A stretch of DNA of 64,000 nt from Chryseolinea serpens (lineage in GTDB: Bacteria; Bacteroidota; Bacteroidia; Cytophagales; Cyclobacteriaceae). The translations under genes were made by a program, and so were the position numbers. The DNA is taken from assembly GCF_900129725.1 (NCBI RefSeq), contig NZ_FQWQ01000005.1:186001-250000 (forward strand), read 5' to 3'. How positions within the stretch are numbered: position 1 is the stretch's first letter; each line of letters opens with the position of its first letter. Positions 21,344 through 29,248 of this stretch are shown here, one piece after another. Below the pieces are notes generated by a model. The model was not told the origin of the DNA, did no database searches, and saw nothing but the letters and a program-made list of their open reading frames with translations.

Positions 21344-22408
21344 ATGGAGAACGAGGGGATGTTCCAGGAAGTAGTTGAAAATTCGGATGACATCATCATC
21401 GTAACAGACAAGGAATTTAGAATTCGCTACATTTCTTCGTCCGTTCACAAGATCTTTGACGTCGCACCGGTTTCGCTGTTGGGTCGTAATATTTTTGATT
21501 ACGTCACCCGCGATAAAGAGGAGAGCTGGAAAGCTTGCCTCAACGAAACGCCCCATTCCGTAGTGGACGAAGTGGAGCTGACGGTGCAACGGGATCAGAC
21601 GATCTATTTTGATGTGCATGTATCCAATTTGCTGGACCATTTTAAGGTGCAGGGATTGGTGCTGAAACTGCACAACATCACGGATCAAAAGCATAAGGAA
21701 GAGGAATTGCTGCGCTCCAATCAACAGTTGGACCAGGTAATTTACAAGACCACACACGATTTGAAAGCCCCTTTGATGTCGGCCCTGGGCTTGGTGAGTA
21801 TCGCAGAGAATGCGCCGGCAGAAGAGAAAGACCAATACATAGGCCTGATCAAAAAGAGCCTGTTGAAATTGGATTCGTACCTTGAAGAAATGAACAATTT
21901 TTTCCGCAACGAGAAATTAGCGTTGCAACGGGAAAAAATAAATTTAGCTGAACTGCTCGCAGACGAACTGGAGAACCTCAAAAACCTCCACAACGGCAAC
22001 CGGGTAAAGGTTTTGCTGCAGGCCGACGACGATGGCGTGGAATGGTATTCAGACCTGATACGGGTGAAAACGGTTATAACCAACATTTTTTCCAACGCGA
22101 TTAAGTACCAGGACTTGCAAAAACAAAATCCATTCATCAAAATTGCAACGCATGTCGACCAGGATTTTTGCGACATTCGCATCGAAGATAATGGCATAGG
22201 AATTGACCCTGAGTATAAGGAGAAAATTTTTGATCTGTTCTTCCGGGCAACGGATCAATCGCAGGGAACGGGACTTGGATTGTTTATTGTAAAAGATACA
22301 ATAGATCGGTTGAAGGGTTCGATCGAGGTGAGATCGAAAAAAGGAGAAGGAACCACGTTCCAGATCCGCATACCCAACCAACTGCAACAATCCATCGAGG
22401 TGGAATGA
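21344..22408 (+). CDS. Soluble PAS-domain sensor histidine kinase
   Basis: The 354-residue protein has an N-terminal PAS domain (about residues 5-110, VVENSDDIIIVTDKEFRIRY), a dimerisation domain with the phospho-acceptor His in KTTHDLKAPL, and an ATPase domain with N box ITNIFSNAIKY, G1 box IEDNGIGI and G2 box GTGLGLFIVK. No membrane segment is present, so it senses a cytosolic signal. ATG 21344 is preferred over TTG 21338 because a GGTAGGA stretch lies at suitable distance. No response regulator is adjacent. Its nearness to two YfiR genes suggests a common pathway but proves nothing. Confidence 0.9.
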   Translation: MENEGMFQEVVENSDDIIIVTDKEFRIRYISSSVHKIFDVAPVSLLGRNIFDYVTRDKEESWKACLNETPHSVVDEVELTVQRDQTIYFDVHVSNLLDHFKVQGLVLKLHNITDQKHKEEELLRSNQQLDQVIYKTTHDLKAPLMSALGLVSIAENAPAEEKDQYIGLIKKSLLKLDSYLEEMNNFFRNEKLALQREKINLAELLADELENLKNLHNGNRVKVLLQADDDGVEWYSDLIRVKTVITNIFSNAIKYQDLQKQNPFIKIATHVDQDFCDIRIEDNGIGIDPEYKEKIFDLFFRATDQSQGTGLGLFIVKDTIDRLKGSIEVRSKKGEGTTFQIRIPNQLQQSIEVE

Positions 22409-22414
22409 AGACTT

Positions 22415-22477
22415 ACGCACGGGGTCATAGAGTTTTTATAGAGAGGGTCTTTTCTCTATGCGCTCTGTGCGTTTTTT
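22415..22477 (+). repeat. Hairpin repeat, copy 1 (terminator-like)
   Basis: ACGCAC (22415-22420) pairs with GTGCGT (22467-22472) and CATAGAG (22426-22432) with CTCTATG (22454-22460). GGGGT against CGCTCT joins the two helices, giving about 18 pairs with one bulge. Six T follow. It lies 6 bases after the kinase stop and can end that transcript. A second copy at 22525 has matching changes on both arms. Confidence 0.75.
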
Positions 22478-22524
22478 AAGATACTTTTTTGAAATAGTGT
22501 ACCAGACGAGGTACTGAAAGATAT

Positions 22525-22590
22525 ACGTACGGGGCCGCAGAGTTTTTACAAGAGAGGGTCTTTTCTTTGCGCGCTCTGTACGTTTTTTTT
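22525..22590 (+). repeat. Hairpin repeat, copy 2 (terminator-like)
   Basis: ACGTAC (22525-22530) pairs with GTACGT (22578-22583) and CGCAGAG (22536-22542) with CTTTGCG (22565-22571), followed by eight T. The middle of the loop (TTTTTA then AGAGGGTCTTTTCT) is nearly the same as in copy 1. Differences from copy 1 keep the pairing intact. Confidence 0.75.
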
Positions 22591-22632
22591 ATCCTTCCCT
22601 TTTGTGCCCTTCCTTTTTCTTTACTTTGAAGG

Positions 22633-23415
22633 ATGCACGACCCGACTCACATTGATCAACGCGGCAAAAACATCACCATCCCCTTTCCTCCAAGACGGAT
22701 CATTTCGCTTGTACCCTCACAAACCGAACTCCTGGCCGACCTGGGCTTGGAGCAACAGGTGGTCGGCATCACTAAATTTTGCATCCATCCCCCAGCCTGG
22801 CGGAAAACGAAAGCCATTGTCGGCGGCACCAAGCATTTTGATTTTGAGGCCATTCACAGCCTCCAGCCTGATCTGATCATCGGTAACAAGGAAGAGAACT
22901 ATAAGGAGGGCATAGAGGCCCTGGAAGGCCGCTATCCGGTCTGGATCAGCGACATCGTTACGCTGCAGGACGCCTTCGGGATGATCGCGGGGGTAGGTCA
23001 AATAACCGGTAGCAGCCTTGCCGCCGGCCGCCTCGCAGACGGCATACGCGACGCGTTCGCCCAAATAAAAAAACACGAACAATTGTCGGTGCTATACCTC
23101 ATCTGGAAAAAGCCCTGGATGGCGGCCGGTTCAGGTACCTTCATCCACGAAATGCTCGCCACCATTGGATTGAATAATGCGGCCGGCCATCTGCCCCGAT
23201 ACCCGGAGCTGACGCCACAACAGATGCAGGAATTGAAACCGGACCTTATTTTTCTTTCATCGGAACCCTACCCATTTCAGGATAAGCACAAAGCGGAGCT
23301 GCAACAACTCTGTCCGGCGTCCAAAATTCTTTTGGTGGATGGAGAAATGTTTTCGTGGTATGGCAGCCGGCTGCTCAAGGCTCCGGCCTATTTCAATTCC
23401 CTCACACTTCCGTAG
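22633..23415 (+). CDS. BtuF-like helical-backbone metal/cofactor receptor, cytosolic form
   Basis: The 260-residue product matches the periplasmic-binding fold used by BtuF and siderophore-binding proteins: RIISLVPSQTELLADLGL, VVGITKFCIHP, VGGTKHFDFEAIHSLQPDLIIGNKE-type start of the second strand set, and LKPDLIFLSSEPYPF. No signal peptide or lipobox is visible at MHDPTHIDQ, so it may stay in the cytosol or the true start may lie elsewhere. No ABC permease or ATPase is next to it. Its last 14 bases overlap the 3' end of aroA on the other strand. Confidence 0.8.
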   Translation: MHDPTHIDQRGKNITIPFPPRRIISLVPSQTELLADLGLEQQVVGITKFCIHPPAWRKTKAIVGGTKHFDFEAIHSLQPDLIIGNKEENYKEGIEALEGRYPVWISDIVTLQDAFGMIAGVGQITGSSLAAGRLADGIRDAFAQIKKHEQLSVLYLIWKKPWMAAGSGTFIHEMLATIGLNNAAGHLPRYPELTPQQMQELKPDLIFLSSEPYPFQDKHKAELQQLCPASKILLVDGEMFSWYGSRLLKAPAYFNSLTLP

Positions 23416-24649
23416 CGGGAATGCCAAAAGAAAGGATGTCTTTCCAAAAATTGGGATACGACTTGCGCGTAACTTCCGGCTTTTCAATCTCCACTTCCAT
23501 GCGTGTAGCCAGCGGCGCAAAGGCCATGGCCATCCGGTGGTCTTTGTAGGTATTGAAATAGGCGGAATCCGGCGAGGCTGCGGAAGGCTTCAGGGTCCAG
23601 TGTTCTTGATCTATTTCGATAAGGTCCGCCCCGATTTTCCGAAGTTCGTTTTGAAGCGCTGCGATGCGGTCGGTCTCTTTGATGCGAAGGCTTTCCAGGC
23701 CGGTGAAATATCCGGTCACATTTTTTACTGCACAGATCACGGCTACGGTTTGGGCCAGGTCGGGGCAGTGGGTGAAGTCCCAGTGCAGTTCTTTTTTGTG
23801 ATCGGTTTTGGTCAGCTTCAGCAAGCCTTTGTCCAATACCGCATTCACCCCGAGAACTTTCATGATGTCAACAATCTTGCTGTCGCCTTGCAGTGAATCC
23901 AGGGACAGGCGGGGGAGGAGAATTTCGGCTTGATCGGCCAGCGCGGCAAAGGAAAACCAGTAGCTGGCGGCAGACCAGTCTGACTCCACCGTGAAGGCTG
24001 CTGGTTTGTAGGCCTGATGTGGCACGATCACTTTGTTTTCGAGGAGCGTGCTTTGCGCTCCGAAATGTTTCATCAGGGCAGCCGTCATTTCGATGTAGGG
24101 TCGGCTGCCGATCTTACCCGTCAGTTCCAGGGTCAATCCCTGGGGCAGGGTTGGGGCGATCATCATGAGCGCGGAAATGTATTGGCTGCTCACATCGCCA
24201 CGGATGCTGATGGTTTGCACCTTCTGGCCGGCAAACGATTTAATACGATGCGGCGGGTATCCTTCTTTTTCCAGGTAGTCGATCTCCACCCCCAGGGTGC
24301 GCAAAGCATCCACCAACAAGGCTATGGGGCGCTCCTTCATTCGCGATGTGCCGGTCAAGGTCTTTTGTTGACGCGTCACGGAAAAATAGGCGGTGAGAAA
24401 ACGCATCGTCGTGCCGGCATCTTCTACGTCGATGATGGGATCAGTAGAGTTCACCAACCGTAACATCAACTGGGTGTCGTTGGCATCGGAGAGGTTGTGA
24501 AGCTCGGAGGTGCCACCGGCCAGGGCGTTGATGATGAGGGCACGGTTGCTTATGCTTTTAGATGCGGGGAGCCATTGGGCCGTGCCGCGCAGAACAGACG
24601 TTCGTTTGAGTTTGATGCTTGTGCTCAAGAGAAAAAAATTGTCCGGCAA
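23402..24649 (-). CDS. aroA: 3-phosphoshikimate 1-carboxyvinyltransferase (EPSP synthase)
   Basis: The enzyme joins phosphoenolpyruvate to shikimate 3-phosphate in aromatic amino acid synthesis. The 415-residue protein keeps the main motifs in diverged form: LPASKSISNRALI near the start, DAGTTMRFLTAYFS, RIKETDRIAALQNELRK and DHRMAMAFAPLA. The GTTMR form in place of GTAMR suggests the diverged Bacteroidota branch. It is convergent with the BtuF-like gene and divergent from the 62-residue gene that precedes aroB's end. Confidence 0.9.
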   Translation of the reverse strand: MPDNFFLLSTSIKLKRTSVLRGTAQWLPASKSISNRALIINALAGGTSELHNLSDANDTQLMLRLVNSTDPIIDVEDAGTTMRFLTAYFSVTRQQKTLTGTSRMKERPIALLVDALRTLGVEIDYLEKEGYPPHRIKSFAGQKVQTISIRGDVSSQYISALMMIAPTLPQGLTLELTGKIGSRPYIEMTAALMKHFGAQSTLLENKVIVPHQAYKPAAFTVESDWSAASYWFSFAALADQAEILLPRLSLDSLQGDSKIVDIMKVLGVNAVLDKGLLKLTKTDHKKELHWDFTHCPDLAQTVAVICAVKNVTGYFTGLESLRIKETDRIAALQNELRKIGADLIEIDQEHWTLKPSAASPDSAYFNTYKDHRMAMAFAPLATRMEVEIEKPEVTRKSYPNFWKDILSFGIPATEV

Positions 24650-24718
24650 AATACAGTTTGTCGAAGATTTATTTTCATTGCCCGAAACATTTACTAAAGA
24701 ATTTAAGTTACGGTAAAT

Positions 24719-24907
24719 ATGAGTACTACTGGAAAAATCGCATTGGGTGTAGGCATCGCCTCAAGCGCATTACTGGCCGCCTGGTTGTTGACTGGCGACA
24801 GAAAAGAAAAAACCAAATTGGTTGTTGCCAAAGGAGCACGGACTTTGAAAGGCTCCCTGAAATCGGGTAAAAAAGTTGTCACGGAAGAGACAGGCTATTA
24901 CATCTGA
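24719..24907 (+). CDS. Small single-span membrane protein, function unknown
   Basis: The 62 residues start MSTTGKIALGVGIASSALLAAW, a hydrophobic segment from about 6 to 24 that could span the membrane. A Lys-rich half follows (GDRKEKTKLVVAKGARTL) and the protein ends TEETGYYI. The layout resembles small YtxH-like or stress membrane proteins, but I do not recognise a family. It lies between aroA and aroB on the opposite strand and overlaps the aroB 3' end by 10 bases. Real status rests on its amino acid composition and clean start; moderate confidence. Confidence 0.6.
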   Translation: MSTTGKIALGVGIASSALLAAWLLTGDRKEKTKLVVAKGARTLKGSLKSGKKVVTEETGYYI

Positions 24908-25941
24908 AGTGAGCGGTAAAATGACAGAGCCCCTTTTACCTCATCAAGACTGATTTCATAGTCCCATTTGGCGCTGCCGATCCCATCGGGCAGGACGCTT
25001 AGAATTGTATTTCCTTTATTTTTCTTGTCTTGCAATGCCACCCCGGCAATTGTCTCTTGTTCTTCTTCCCTGAAATTTACTTTTCCATAGATCTTTAGCA
25101 GAAAAGCGCAAAGTCGCTTGAAGTCTTCCTCAGTGATGAAGTTTCTCTGCCTCCCGATATAAGCTTCGGTGATGAGTCCAACAGCAACGGCCTCCCCGTG
25201 CAGCACGCGACGGCCGGCGCCTAGCAGGTAAGTTTCCAGCGCATGGCCAATGGTGTGGCCGGCGTTCAGGATTTTGCGGAGTCCTTTTTCTTTTGGGTCT
25301 TCCTGGGTGATGCGCGCCTTGAAGGCAACGGAGTGGCGGATCAGGGCATCCCAGTCCTGCGTTTCCAGGGGTTTCTTCGAGATCACTTCCCACATGGCCT
25401 TGTCGGCGATGAGGGTGTGTTTGATCACCTCGGCAAATCCGGAACGCAGCTCGGCGTAGGGAAGGGTTTTTAGAAAGCCGGCATAGAGCAGGGTGAGCGT
25501 CGGCTGTTGGAAGACGCCGATATGGTTTTTGTAATGATTGAAATCAATGCCCAGTTTTCCACCGATACTGGCATCGGCTTGCGCCAGGAGGGTGGTGGGG
25601 ATCAAAATAAAATCAATGCCCCGTTTGTAGGTGGCCGCGCAAAAGCCACCCATGTCGCCCAGCACGCCGCCGCCCAGCACGATGAGGCATGCATGGCGGT
25701 CCATGGCGCGGTCGGTCATGGCCTGCCAGATGGTGGTGCAGGTGGTGAGGTTCTTTTGTTCCTCGCCGCTTTTTACCGGGATAACGAAATGCGCGGGAAG
25801 GCCTTCCCGGATGAGCGGGTAACTGTGCTGTTGGGTGTTTTCATCGACCAGCACACCGACCTGGCTGTAATTTTTTTTCTGTAGAAAAGACCTTAAATCG
25901 TTGGCGGGATCGGAAGAAAACAGAATGTTATCGGGCAGCAT
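24898..25941 (-). CDS. aroB: 3-dehydroquinate synthase
   Basis: AroB makes 3-dehydroquinate from DAHP, the second step of the shikimate pathway, with NAD and a divalent metal. The 347-residue product has the NAD-binding motif VLGGGVLGDMGGFCAATYKR, the IPTTLLAQADASIGGK signature, and metal-binding Glu and His in AEVIKHTLI, NAGHTIGHALE and LHGEAVAVG. The ATG at 25941 (MLPDNILFSS) is chosen over 25992. Together with aroA 250 bases away it forms a small aromatic-pathway neighbourhood. Confidence 0.93.
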   Translation of the reverse strand: MLPDNILFSSDPANDLRSFLQKKNYSQVGVLVDENTQQHSYPLIREGLPAHFVIPVKSGEEQKNLTTCTTIWQAMTDRAMDRHACLIVLGGGVLGDMGGFCAATYKRGIDFILIPTTLLAQADASIGGKLGIDFNHYKNHIGVFQQPTLTLLYAGFLKTLPYAELRSGFAEVIKHTLIADKAMWEVISKKPLETQDWDALIRHSVAFKARITQEDPKEKGLRKILNAGHTIGHALETYLLGAGRRVLHGEAVAVGLITEAYIGRQRNFITEEDFKRLCAFLLKIYGKVNFREEEQETIAGVALQDKKNKGNTILSVLPDGIGSAKWDYEISLDEVKGALSFYRSLQM

Positions 25942-26026
25942 CGGGCTTTTATGAATCTTTTGATCGAAAGTTATTAAAATCCCGGCAAACAAAATTTTGG
26001 CTGTTACCGGCGGTGAGGATAACTCC

Positions 26027-26034
26027 TATATTTG
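26027..26034 (+). promoter_or_regulatory. Promoter -7 box of proline dehydrogenase gene
   Basis: TATATTTG fits TAnnTTTG and ends 16 bases before the ATG at 26051. The transcript would have about a 10-base leader. The in-frame ATG at 25997 lies upstream of this box and so would not be transcribed from it, supporting the 26051 start. Confidence 0.5.
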
Positions 26035-26050
26035 CCCGACATTTTTCGTT

Positions 26051-27235
26051 ATGAAACCAGAGACCAACGTTTCATTTGAAGACACCGCCGTCGCCTTCCA
26101 GTACAAGTCCGACGCGGCCATAAAAAAAGCCAGCTTTATTTTTTCATTGGTAAACCACCCGTGGATGTCCGCCCTTGCCACGGGGTCGGTAAGGCTCGCA
26201 CTCATGCTTCGCCTGCCGGTGGAAGGATTGATCCGGGCAACCGCTTTCGATCATTTTTGTGGGGGAGAGAACATCGAGGAAACCGAAGCCGCGGCGGCGA
26301 CCCTGGCCCGTTTTGGTGTGAAGACCATTCTGGATTATTCAGTGGAAGGGGAGAAAACAGAAGCTGGTTTTGACCGTGCCATGGAGGAAACCCTGCGTAC
26401 CATTGAAAAGGCGCATCAAAGCAAAAACATCCCGTTTTCGGTCTTCAAAGTGACGGGCCTGGCCTCCACGGATGTGTTGGAGAAAGTACAGAAAAAACTG
26501 ATCCTTACCCCGGAAGAACACAAGTCCTTCGAACTGGTCCGGCACCGGGTGGACAATATTTGCCGGCTGGCCCACGCCTATGGAGTGCCGGTGCTGGTCG
26601 ACGCCGAGGAGACCTGGATCCAGGACACGGTCGATCAGTTGGCCTATGAGATGATGGAAAAATACAACCGCGAGAAGGCCATCGTTTTCAATACCTATCA
26701 ACTCTACCGCACAACGTCTCTTCAAAATCTGAAGGATGCCTACGAAAGCGCCTTGCGCCATCATTACTTCTTAGGGGCCAAGCTGGTGCGGGGTGCCTAC
26801 ATGGAAAAGGAACGGGCCCGAGCGACGGCCTCAGGCCACCCCAGCCCCATTCAACCCGATCAGGCGGCAACGGACAAAGCCTTCAACGACGCGCTCGTGT
26901 TTTGCGTGGCGCATCGGACATACATCAGCATCATGTGCGGGTCGCACAACGAATACAGCAACCGCTACCTCACCACCCTGATGGCCGAGGAGGGCATGGC
27001 CAACAATGACCCACACGTCTGGTTTGCGCAGCTCTATGGCATGAGCGACAATATCTCCTTTAACCTTGCCAAAGCAGGCTATAATGTGGCCAAATACGTG
27101 CCCTATGGACCGGTGCGTTCCGTGATGCCATACTTGTTACGGCGGGCGGCAGAAAACACGTCTGTGGCCGGCCAAAGCAGCCGGGAGCTCATGCTGATTC
27201 GCTCGGAGCTGAAGCGCCGCCGGAACGCGCGGTAG
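26051..27235 (+). CDS. Proline dehydrogenase (FAD-dependent)
   Basis: Proline dehydrogenase oxidises proline to pyrroline-5-carboxylate and passes electrons to the respiratory chain. The 394-residue monofunctional enzyme shows the TIM-barrel motifs [58 protein letters not shown] and the FAD/proline-binding end [26 protein letters not shown]. It is not fused to the P5C dehydrogenase seen in PutA. The longer reading from 25997 is rejected in favour of 26051. Confidence 0.93.
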   Translation: MKPETNVSFEDTAVAFQYKSDAAIKKASFIFSLVNHPWMSALATGSVRLALMLRLPVEGLIRATAFDHFCGGENIEETEAAAATLARFGVKTILDYSVEGEKTEAGFDRAMEETLRTIEKAHQSKNIPFSVFKVTGLASTDVLEKVQKKLILTPEEHKSFELVRHRVDNICRLAHAYGVPVLVDAEETWIQDTVDQLAYEMMEKYNREKAIVFNTYQLYRTTSLQNLKDAYESALRHHYFLGAKLVRGAYMEKERARATASGHPSPIQPDQAATDKAFNDALVFCVAHRTYISIMCGSHNEYSNRYLTTLMAEEGMANNDPHVWFAQLYGMSDNISFNLAKAGYNVAKYVPYGPVRSVMPYLLRRAAENTSVAGQSSRELMLIRSELKRRRNAR

Positions 27236-27304
27236 TTTTCACCAAAAGATCGGCCCGGACCGGGCCAATATCGCCTGGAGATTTTTACCTCTCCCTAATT
27301 CGCG

Positions 27305-27312
27305 TATTTTTG
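27305..27312 (+). promoter_or_regulatory. Promoter -7 box of lysS
   Basis: TATTTTTG ends 16 bases before the ATG at 27328. The in-frame TTG at 27310 falls inside the box itself and cannot be a start for this transcript. Confidence 0.5.
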
Positions 27313-27327
27313 CCCAAAATTTTTGTC

Positions 27328-29058
27328 ATGCAATTGAGCGAACAGGAGATCATCCGCCGGAAAAGCCTGGAGGAATTCGAGAAGCTGGGGATCAACCCTT
27401 ACCCGGCCGAACTTTATGATGTGAATGCTTCGGCCCGGGAGATCCTGGAGAACTATGAACGTCATAAAAGCGACTACCGCGACATCTCCATCGCCGGCCG
27501 GATCATGAGCCGCCGCATTATGGGCAACGCCTCGTTTGCCGAATTGCAGGACGAAACCGGCCGCATCCAGATCTACATCCGCCGCGACGACATTTGCCCT
27601 ACGGAAGACAAAAACCTTTACAATACCGTATTTAAAAAACTGCTCGACATCGGCGATATCATCGGGGTGAAGGGCTTTGGTTTCACTACACAAACTGGTG
27701 AGATTTCCATTCACGTGACCAGCCTCACGGTGCTTTCGAAATCGCTGCGCCCGTTGCCGGTGGTGAAGGAAACAACCGACGAGCAAGGCAACGTCACCAA
27801 GCACGACGCGTTCACAGACCCGGAACAGCGCTACCGCATGCGCTATGTGGACCTCATCGTGAATCCTGAGGTGCGCGATGCCTTCATCAAACGCACCCAG
27901 TTGGTCAACTCCATGCGCCAATACCTCAACGCCAAAGCATACCTCGAGGTGGAGACCCCTATTCTCCAACCGCTTTATGGGGGTGCGGCAGCGCGCCCTT
28001 TCAAAACCCACCACAACACGCTGGACATGACGCTGTATTTGCGCATTGCCAACGAGCTCTACCTGAAACGACTCATTGTCGGTGGATTTAACGGCGTATA
28101 CGAATTTTCAAAAGACTTCCGCAACGAAGGCATGTCACGCTTTCACAACCCGGAGTTTACACAGATCGAACTCTATGTAGCGTACAAGGATTACTATTGG
28201 ATGATGGACCTCGTGGAGGAGATGATCGAAAAAGTAGCCTTGGATCTTCATGGAAAAACGGAAGTGACCGTGGGCAAAAATATCATTGATTTCAAACGCC
28301 CCTGGCAACGCTACACCATGTTTGAAGCGATCCAGCATTTCACGGGCATCGACATCTCGGCGATGAACGAAGAAGAACTGCGCGACACCTGCCGCAAGCT
28401 TCACGTGCCCATGGACAACACCATGGCAAAAGGCAAGCTCATCGACCAGATCTTTGGCGAAAAATGCGAGCCCAACCTGATCCAGCCCACGTTCATCACC
28501 GACTACCCGATAGAGATGTCGCCCCTGGCGAAAAAGCATCGCAGCAAGCCGGGACTGGTGGAGCGTTTCGAAGCCATCTGCAACAGCAAAGAAATCGCCA
28601 ACTCCTTCAGCGAGCTGAACGACCCTATCGATCAACGCAATCGCTTTGAAGAACAATTGGAGCTTGGCAAACGCGGCGACGAAGAAGCCATGACCCTGGA
28701 CGAAGATTTTCTCCGCGCCCTCGAATTCGGCATGCCGCCAACGGCCGGCCTGGGCATCGGCATCGACCGTCTCTCTATGATCATGACCAACTCGCCGTCC
28801 ATCCAGGATGTTCTTTTCTTCCCCCAGATGAAACCGGAGACACCCGTAGCGCAGCTCACGGAAAAAGATTTCGAAACCCTGGGCGTTCGCAAGGAACTCG
28901 TCCCCATCCTTCAAAAACTAGGCATCACATCCCTCACGCAACTCAAAGAAATGAAAGCCTCCAAGCTCTTCAACGACGTCTGCGGCCTGAGAAAAAAGAT
29001 GAAACTGGAAAACGTCCAAAACCCCACCATGGAAGAAGTGGAAGGCTGGCTAAAATAA
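27328..29058 (+). CDS. lysS: Lysyl-tRNA synthetase, class II, with C-terminal extension
   Basis: The enzyme charges tRNA-Lys. Residues 1-500 are a normal class II LysRS: the OB-fold anticodon domain with [20 protein letters not shown], motif 2 at [20 protein letters not shown], and motif 3 at [16 protein letters not shown]. The protein continues for about 70 residues beyond the usual end. This tail, [20 protein letters not shown] and more, looks like a helix-hairpin-helix domain. Total 576 residues, as known for Bacteroidota LysRS. No terminator is seen before the convergent lptD-like gene; a heptamer array fills the gap. Confidence 0.95.
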   Translation: MQLSEQEIIRRKSLEEFEKLGINPYPAELYDVNASAREILENYERHKSDYRDISIAGRIMSRRIMGNASFAELQDETGRIQIYIRRDDICPTEDKNLYNTVFKKLLDIGDIIGVKGFGFTTQTGEISIHVTSLTVLSKSLRPLPVVKETTDEQGNVTKHDAFTDPEQRYRMRYVDLIVNPEVRDAFIKRTQLVNSMRQYLNAKAYLEVETPILQPLYGGAAARPFKTHHNTLDMTLYLRIANELYLKRLIVGGFNGVYEFSKDFRNEGMSRFHNPEFTQIELYVAYKDYYWMMDLVEEMIEKVALDLHGKTEVTVGKNIIDFKRPWQRYTMFEAIQHFTGIDISAMNEEELRDTCRKLHVPMDNTMAKGKLIDQIFGEKCEPNLIQPTFITDYPIEMSPLAKKHRSKPGLVERFEAICNSKEIANSFSELNDPIDQRNRFEEQLELGKRGDEEAMTLDEDFLRALEFGMPPTAGLGIGIDRLSMIMTNSPSIQDVLFFPQMKPETPVAQLTEKDFETLGVRKELVPILQKLGITSLTQLKEMKASKLFNDVCGLRKKMKLENVQNPTMEEVEGWLK

Positions 29059-29089
29059 AAATCAAGACCCCGGCCCCAAATGACACCCT

Positions 29090-29243
29090 GACTACCAACG
29101 ACTGGCTCCTGGATTCTGACTACTAGATTGTGGCTATTGGATTCTGGTCCAAGGATTCTGACTACCAGATCGTGTATACTGGCTACTGACTACTGGATTC
29201 TGTATTCTGACTCCTGGATTCTGGCTCCTGGATTCTGGCTCCT
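29090..29243. repeat. Degenerate heptanucleotide tandem array (22 units)
   Basis: The stretch divides without slippage into 22 consecutive 7-base units. The form GGATTCT occurs exactly six times, at 29111, 29139, 29153, 29195, 29216 and 29230; all distances are multiples of seven. The other units are mostly variants of GRCTMCT (for example GGCTACT, GACTACT, GGCTCCT). It fills the space between the convergent ends of lysS and the lptD-like gene. Confidence 0.85.
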
Positions 29244-29248
29244 AACCA

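Noticed and set aside
27250-27268. GC-rich palindrome GGCCCGGACCGGGCC after proline dehydrogenase
   Set aside because: It could form a stem but has no T run and a loop of only one to three bases; not supported as a terminator.
29090-29243. CRISPR array
   Set aside because: Units are seven bases with no unique spacers; no cas genes are present.
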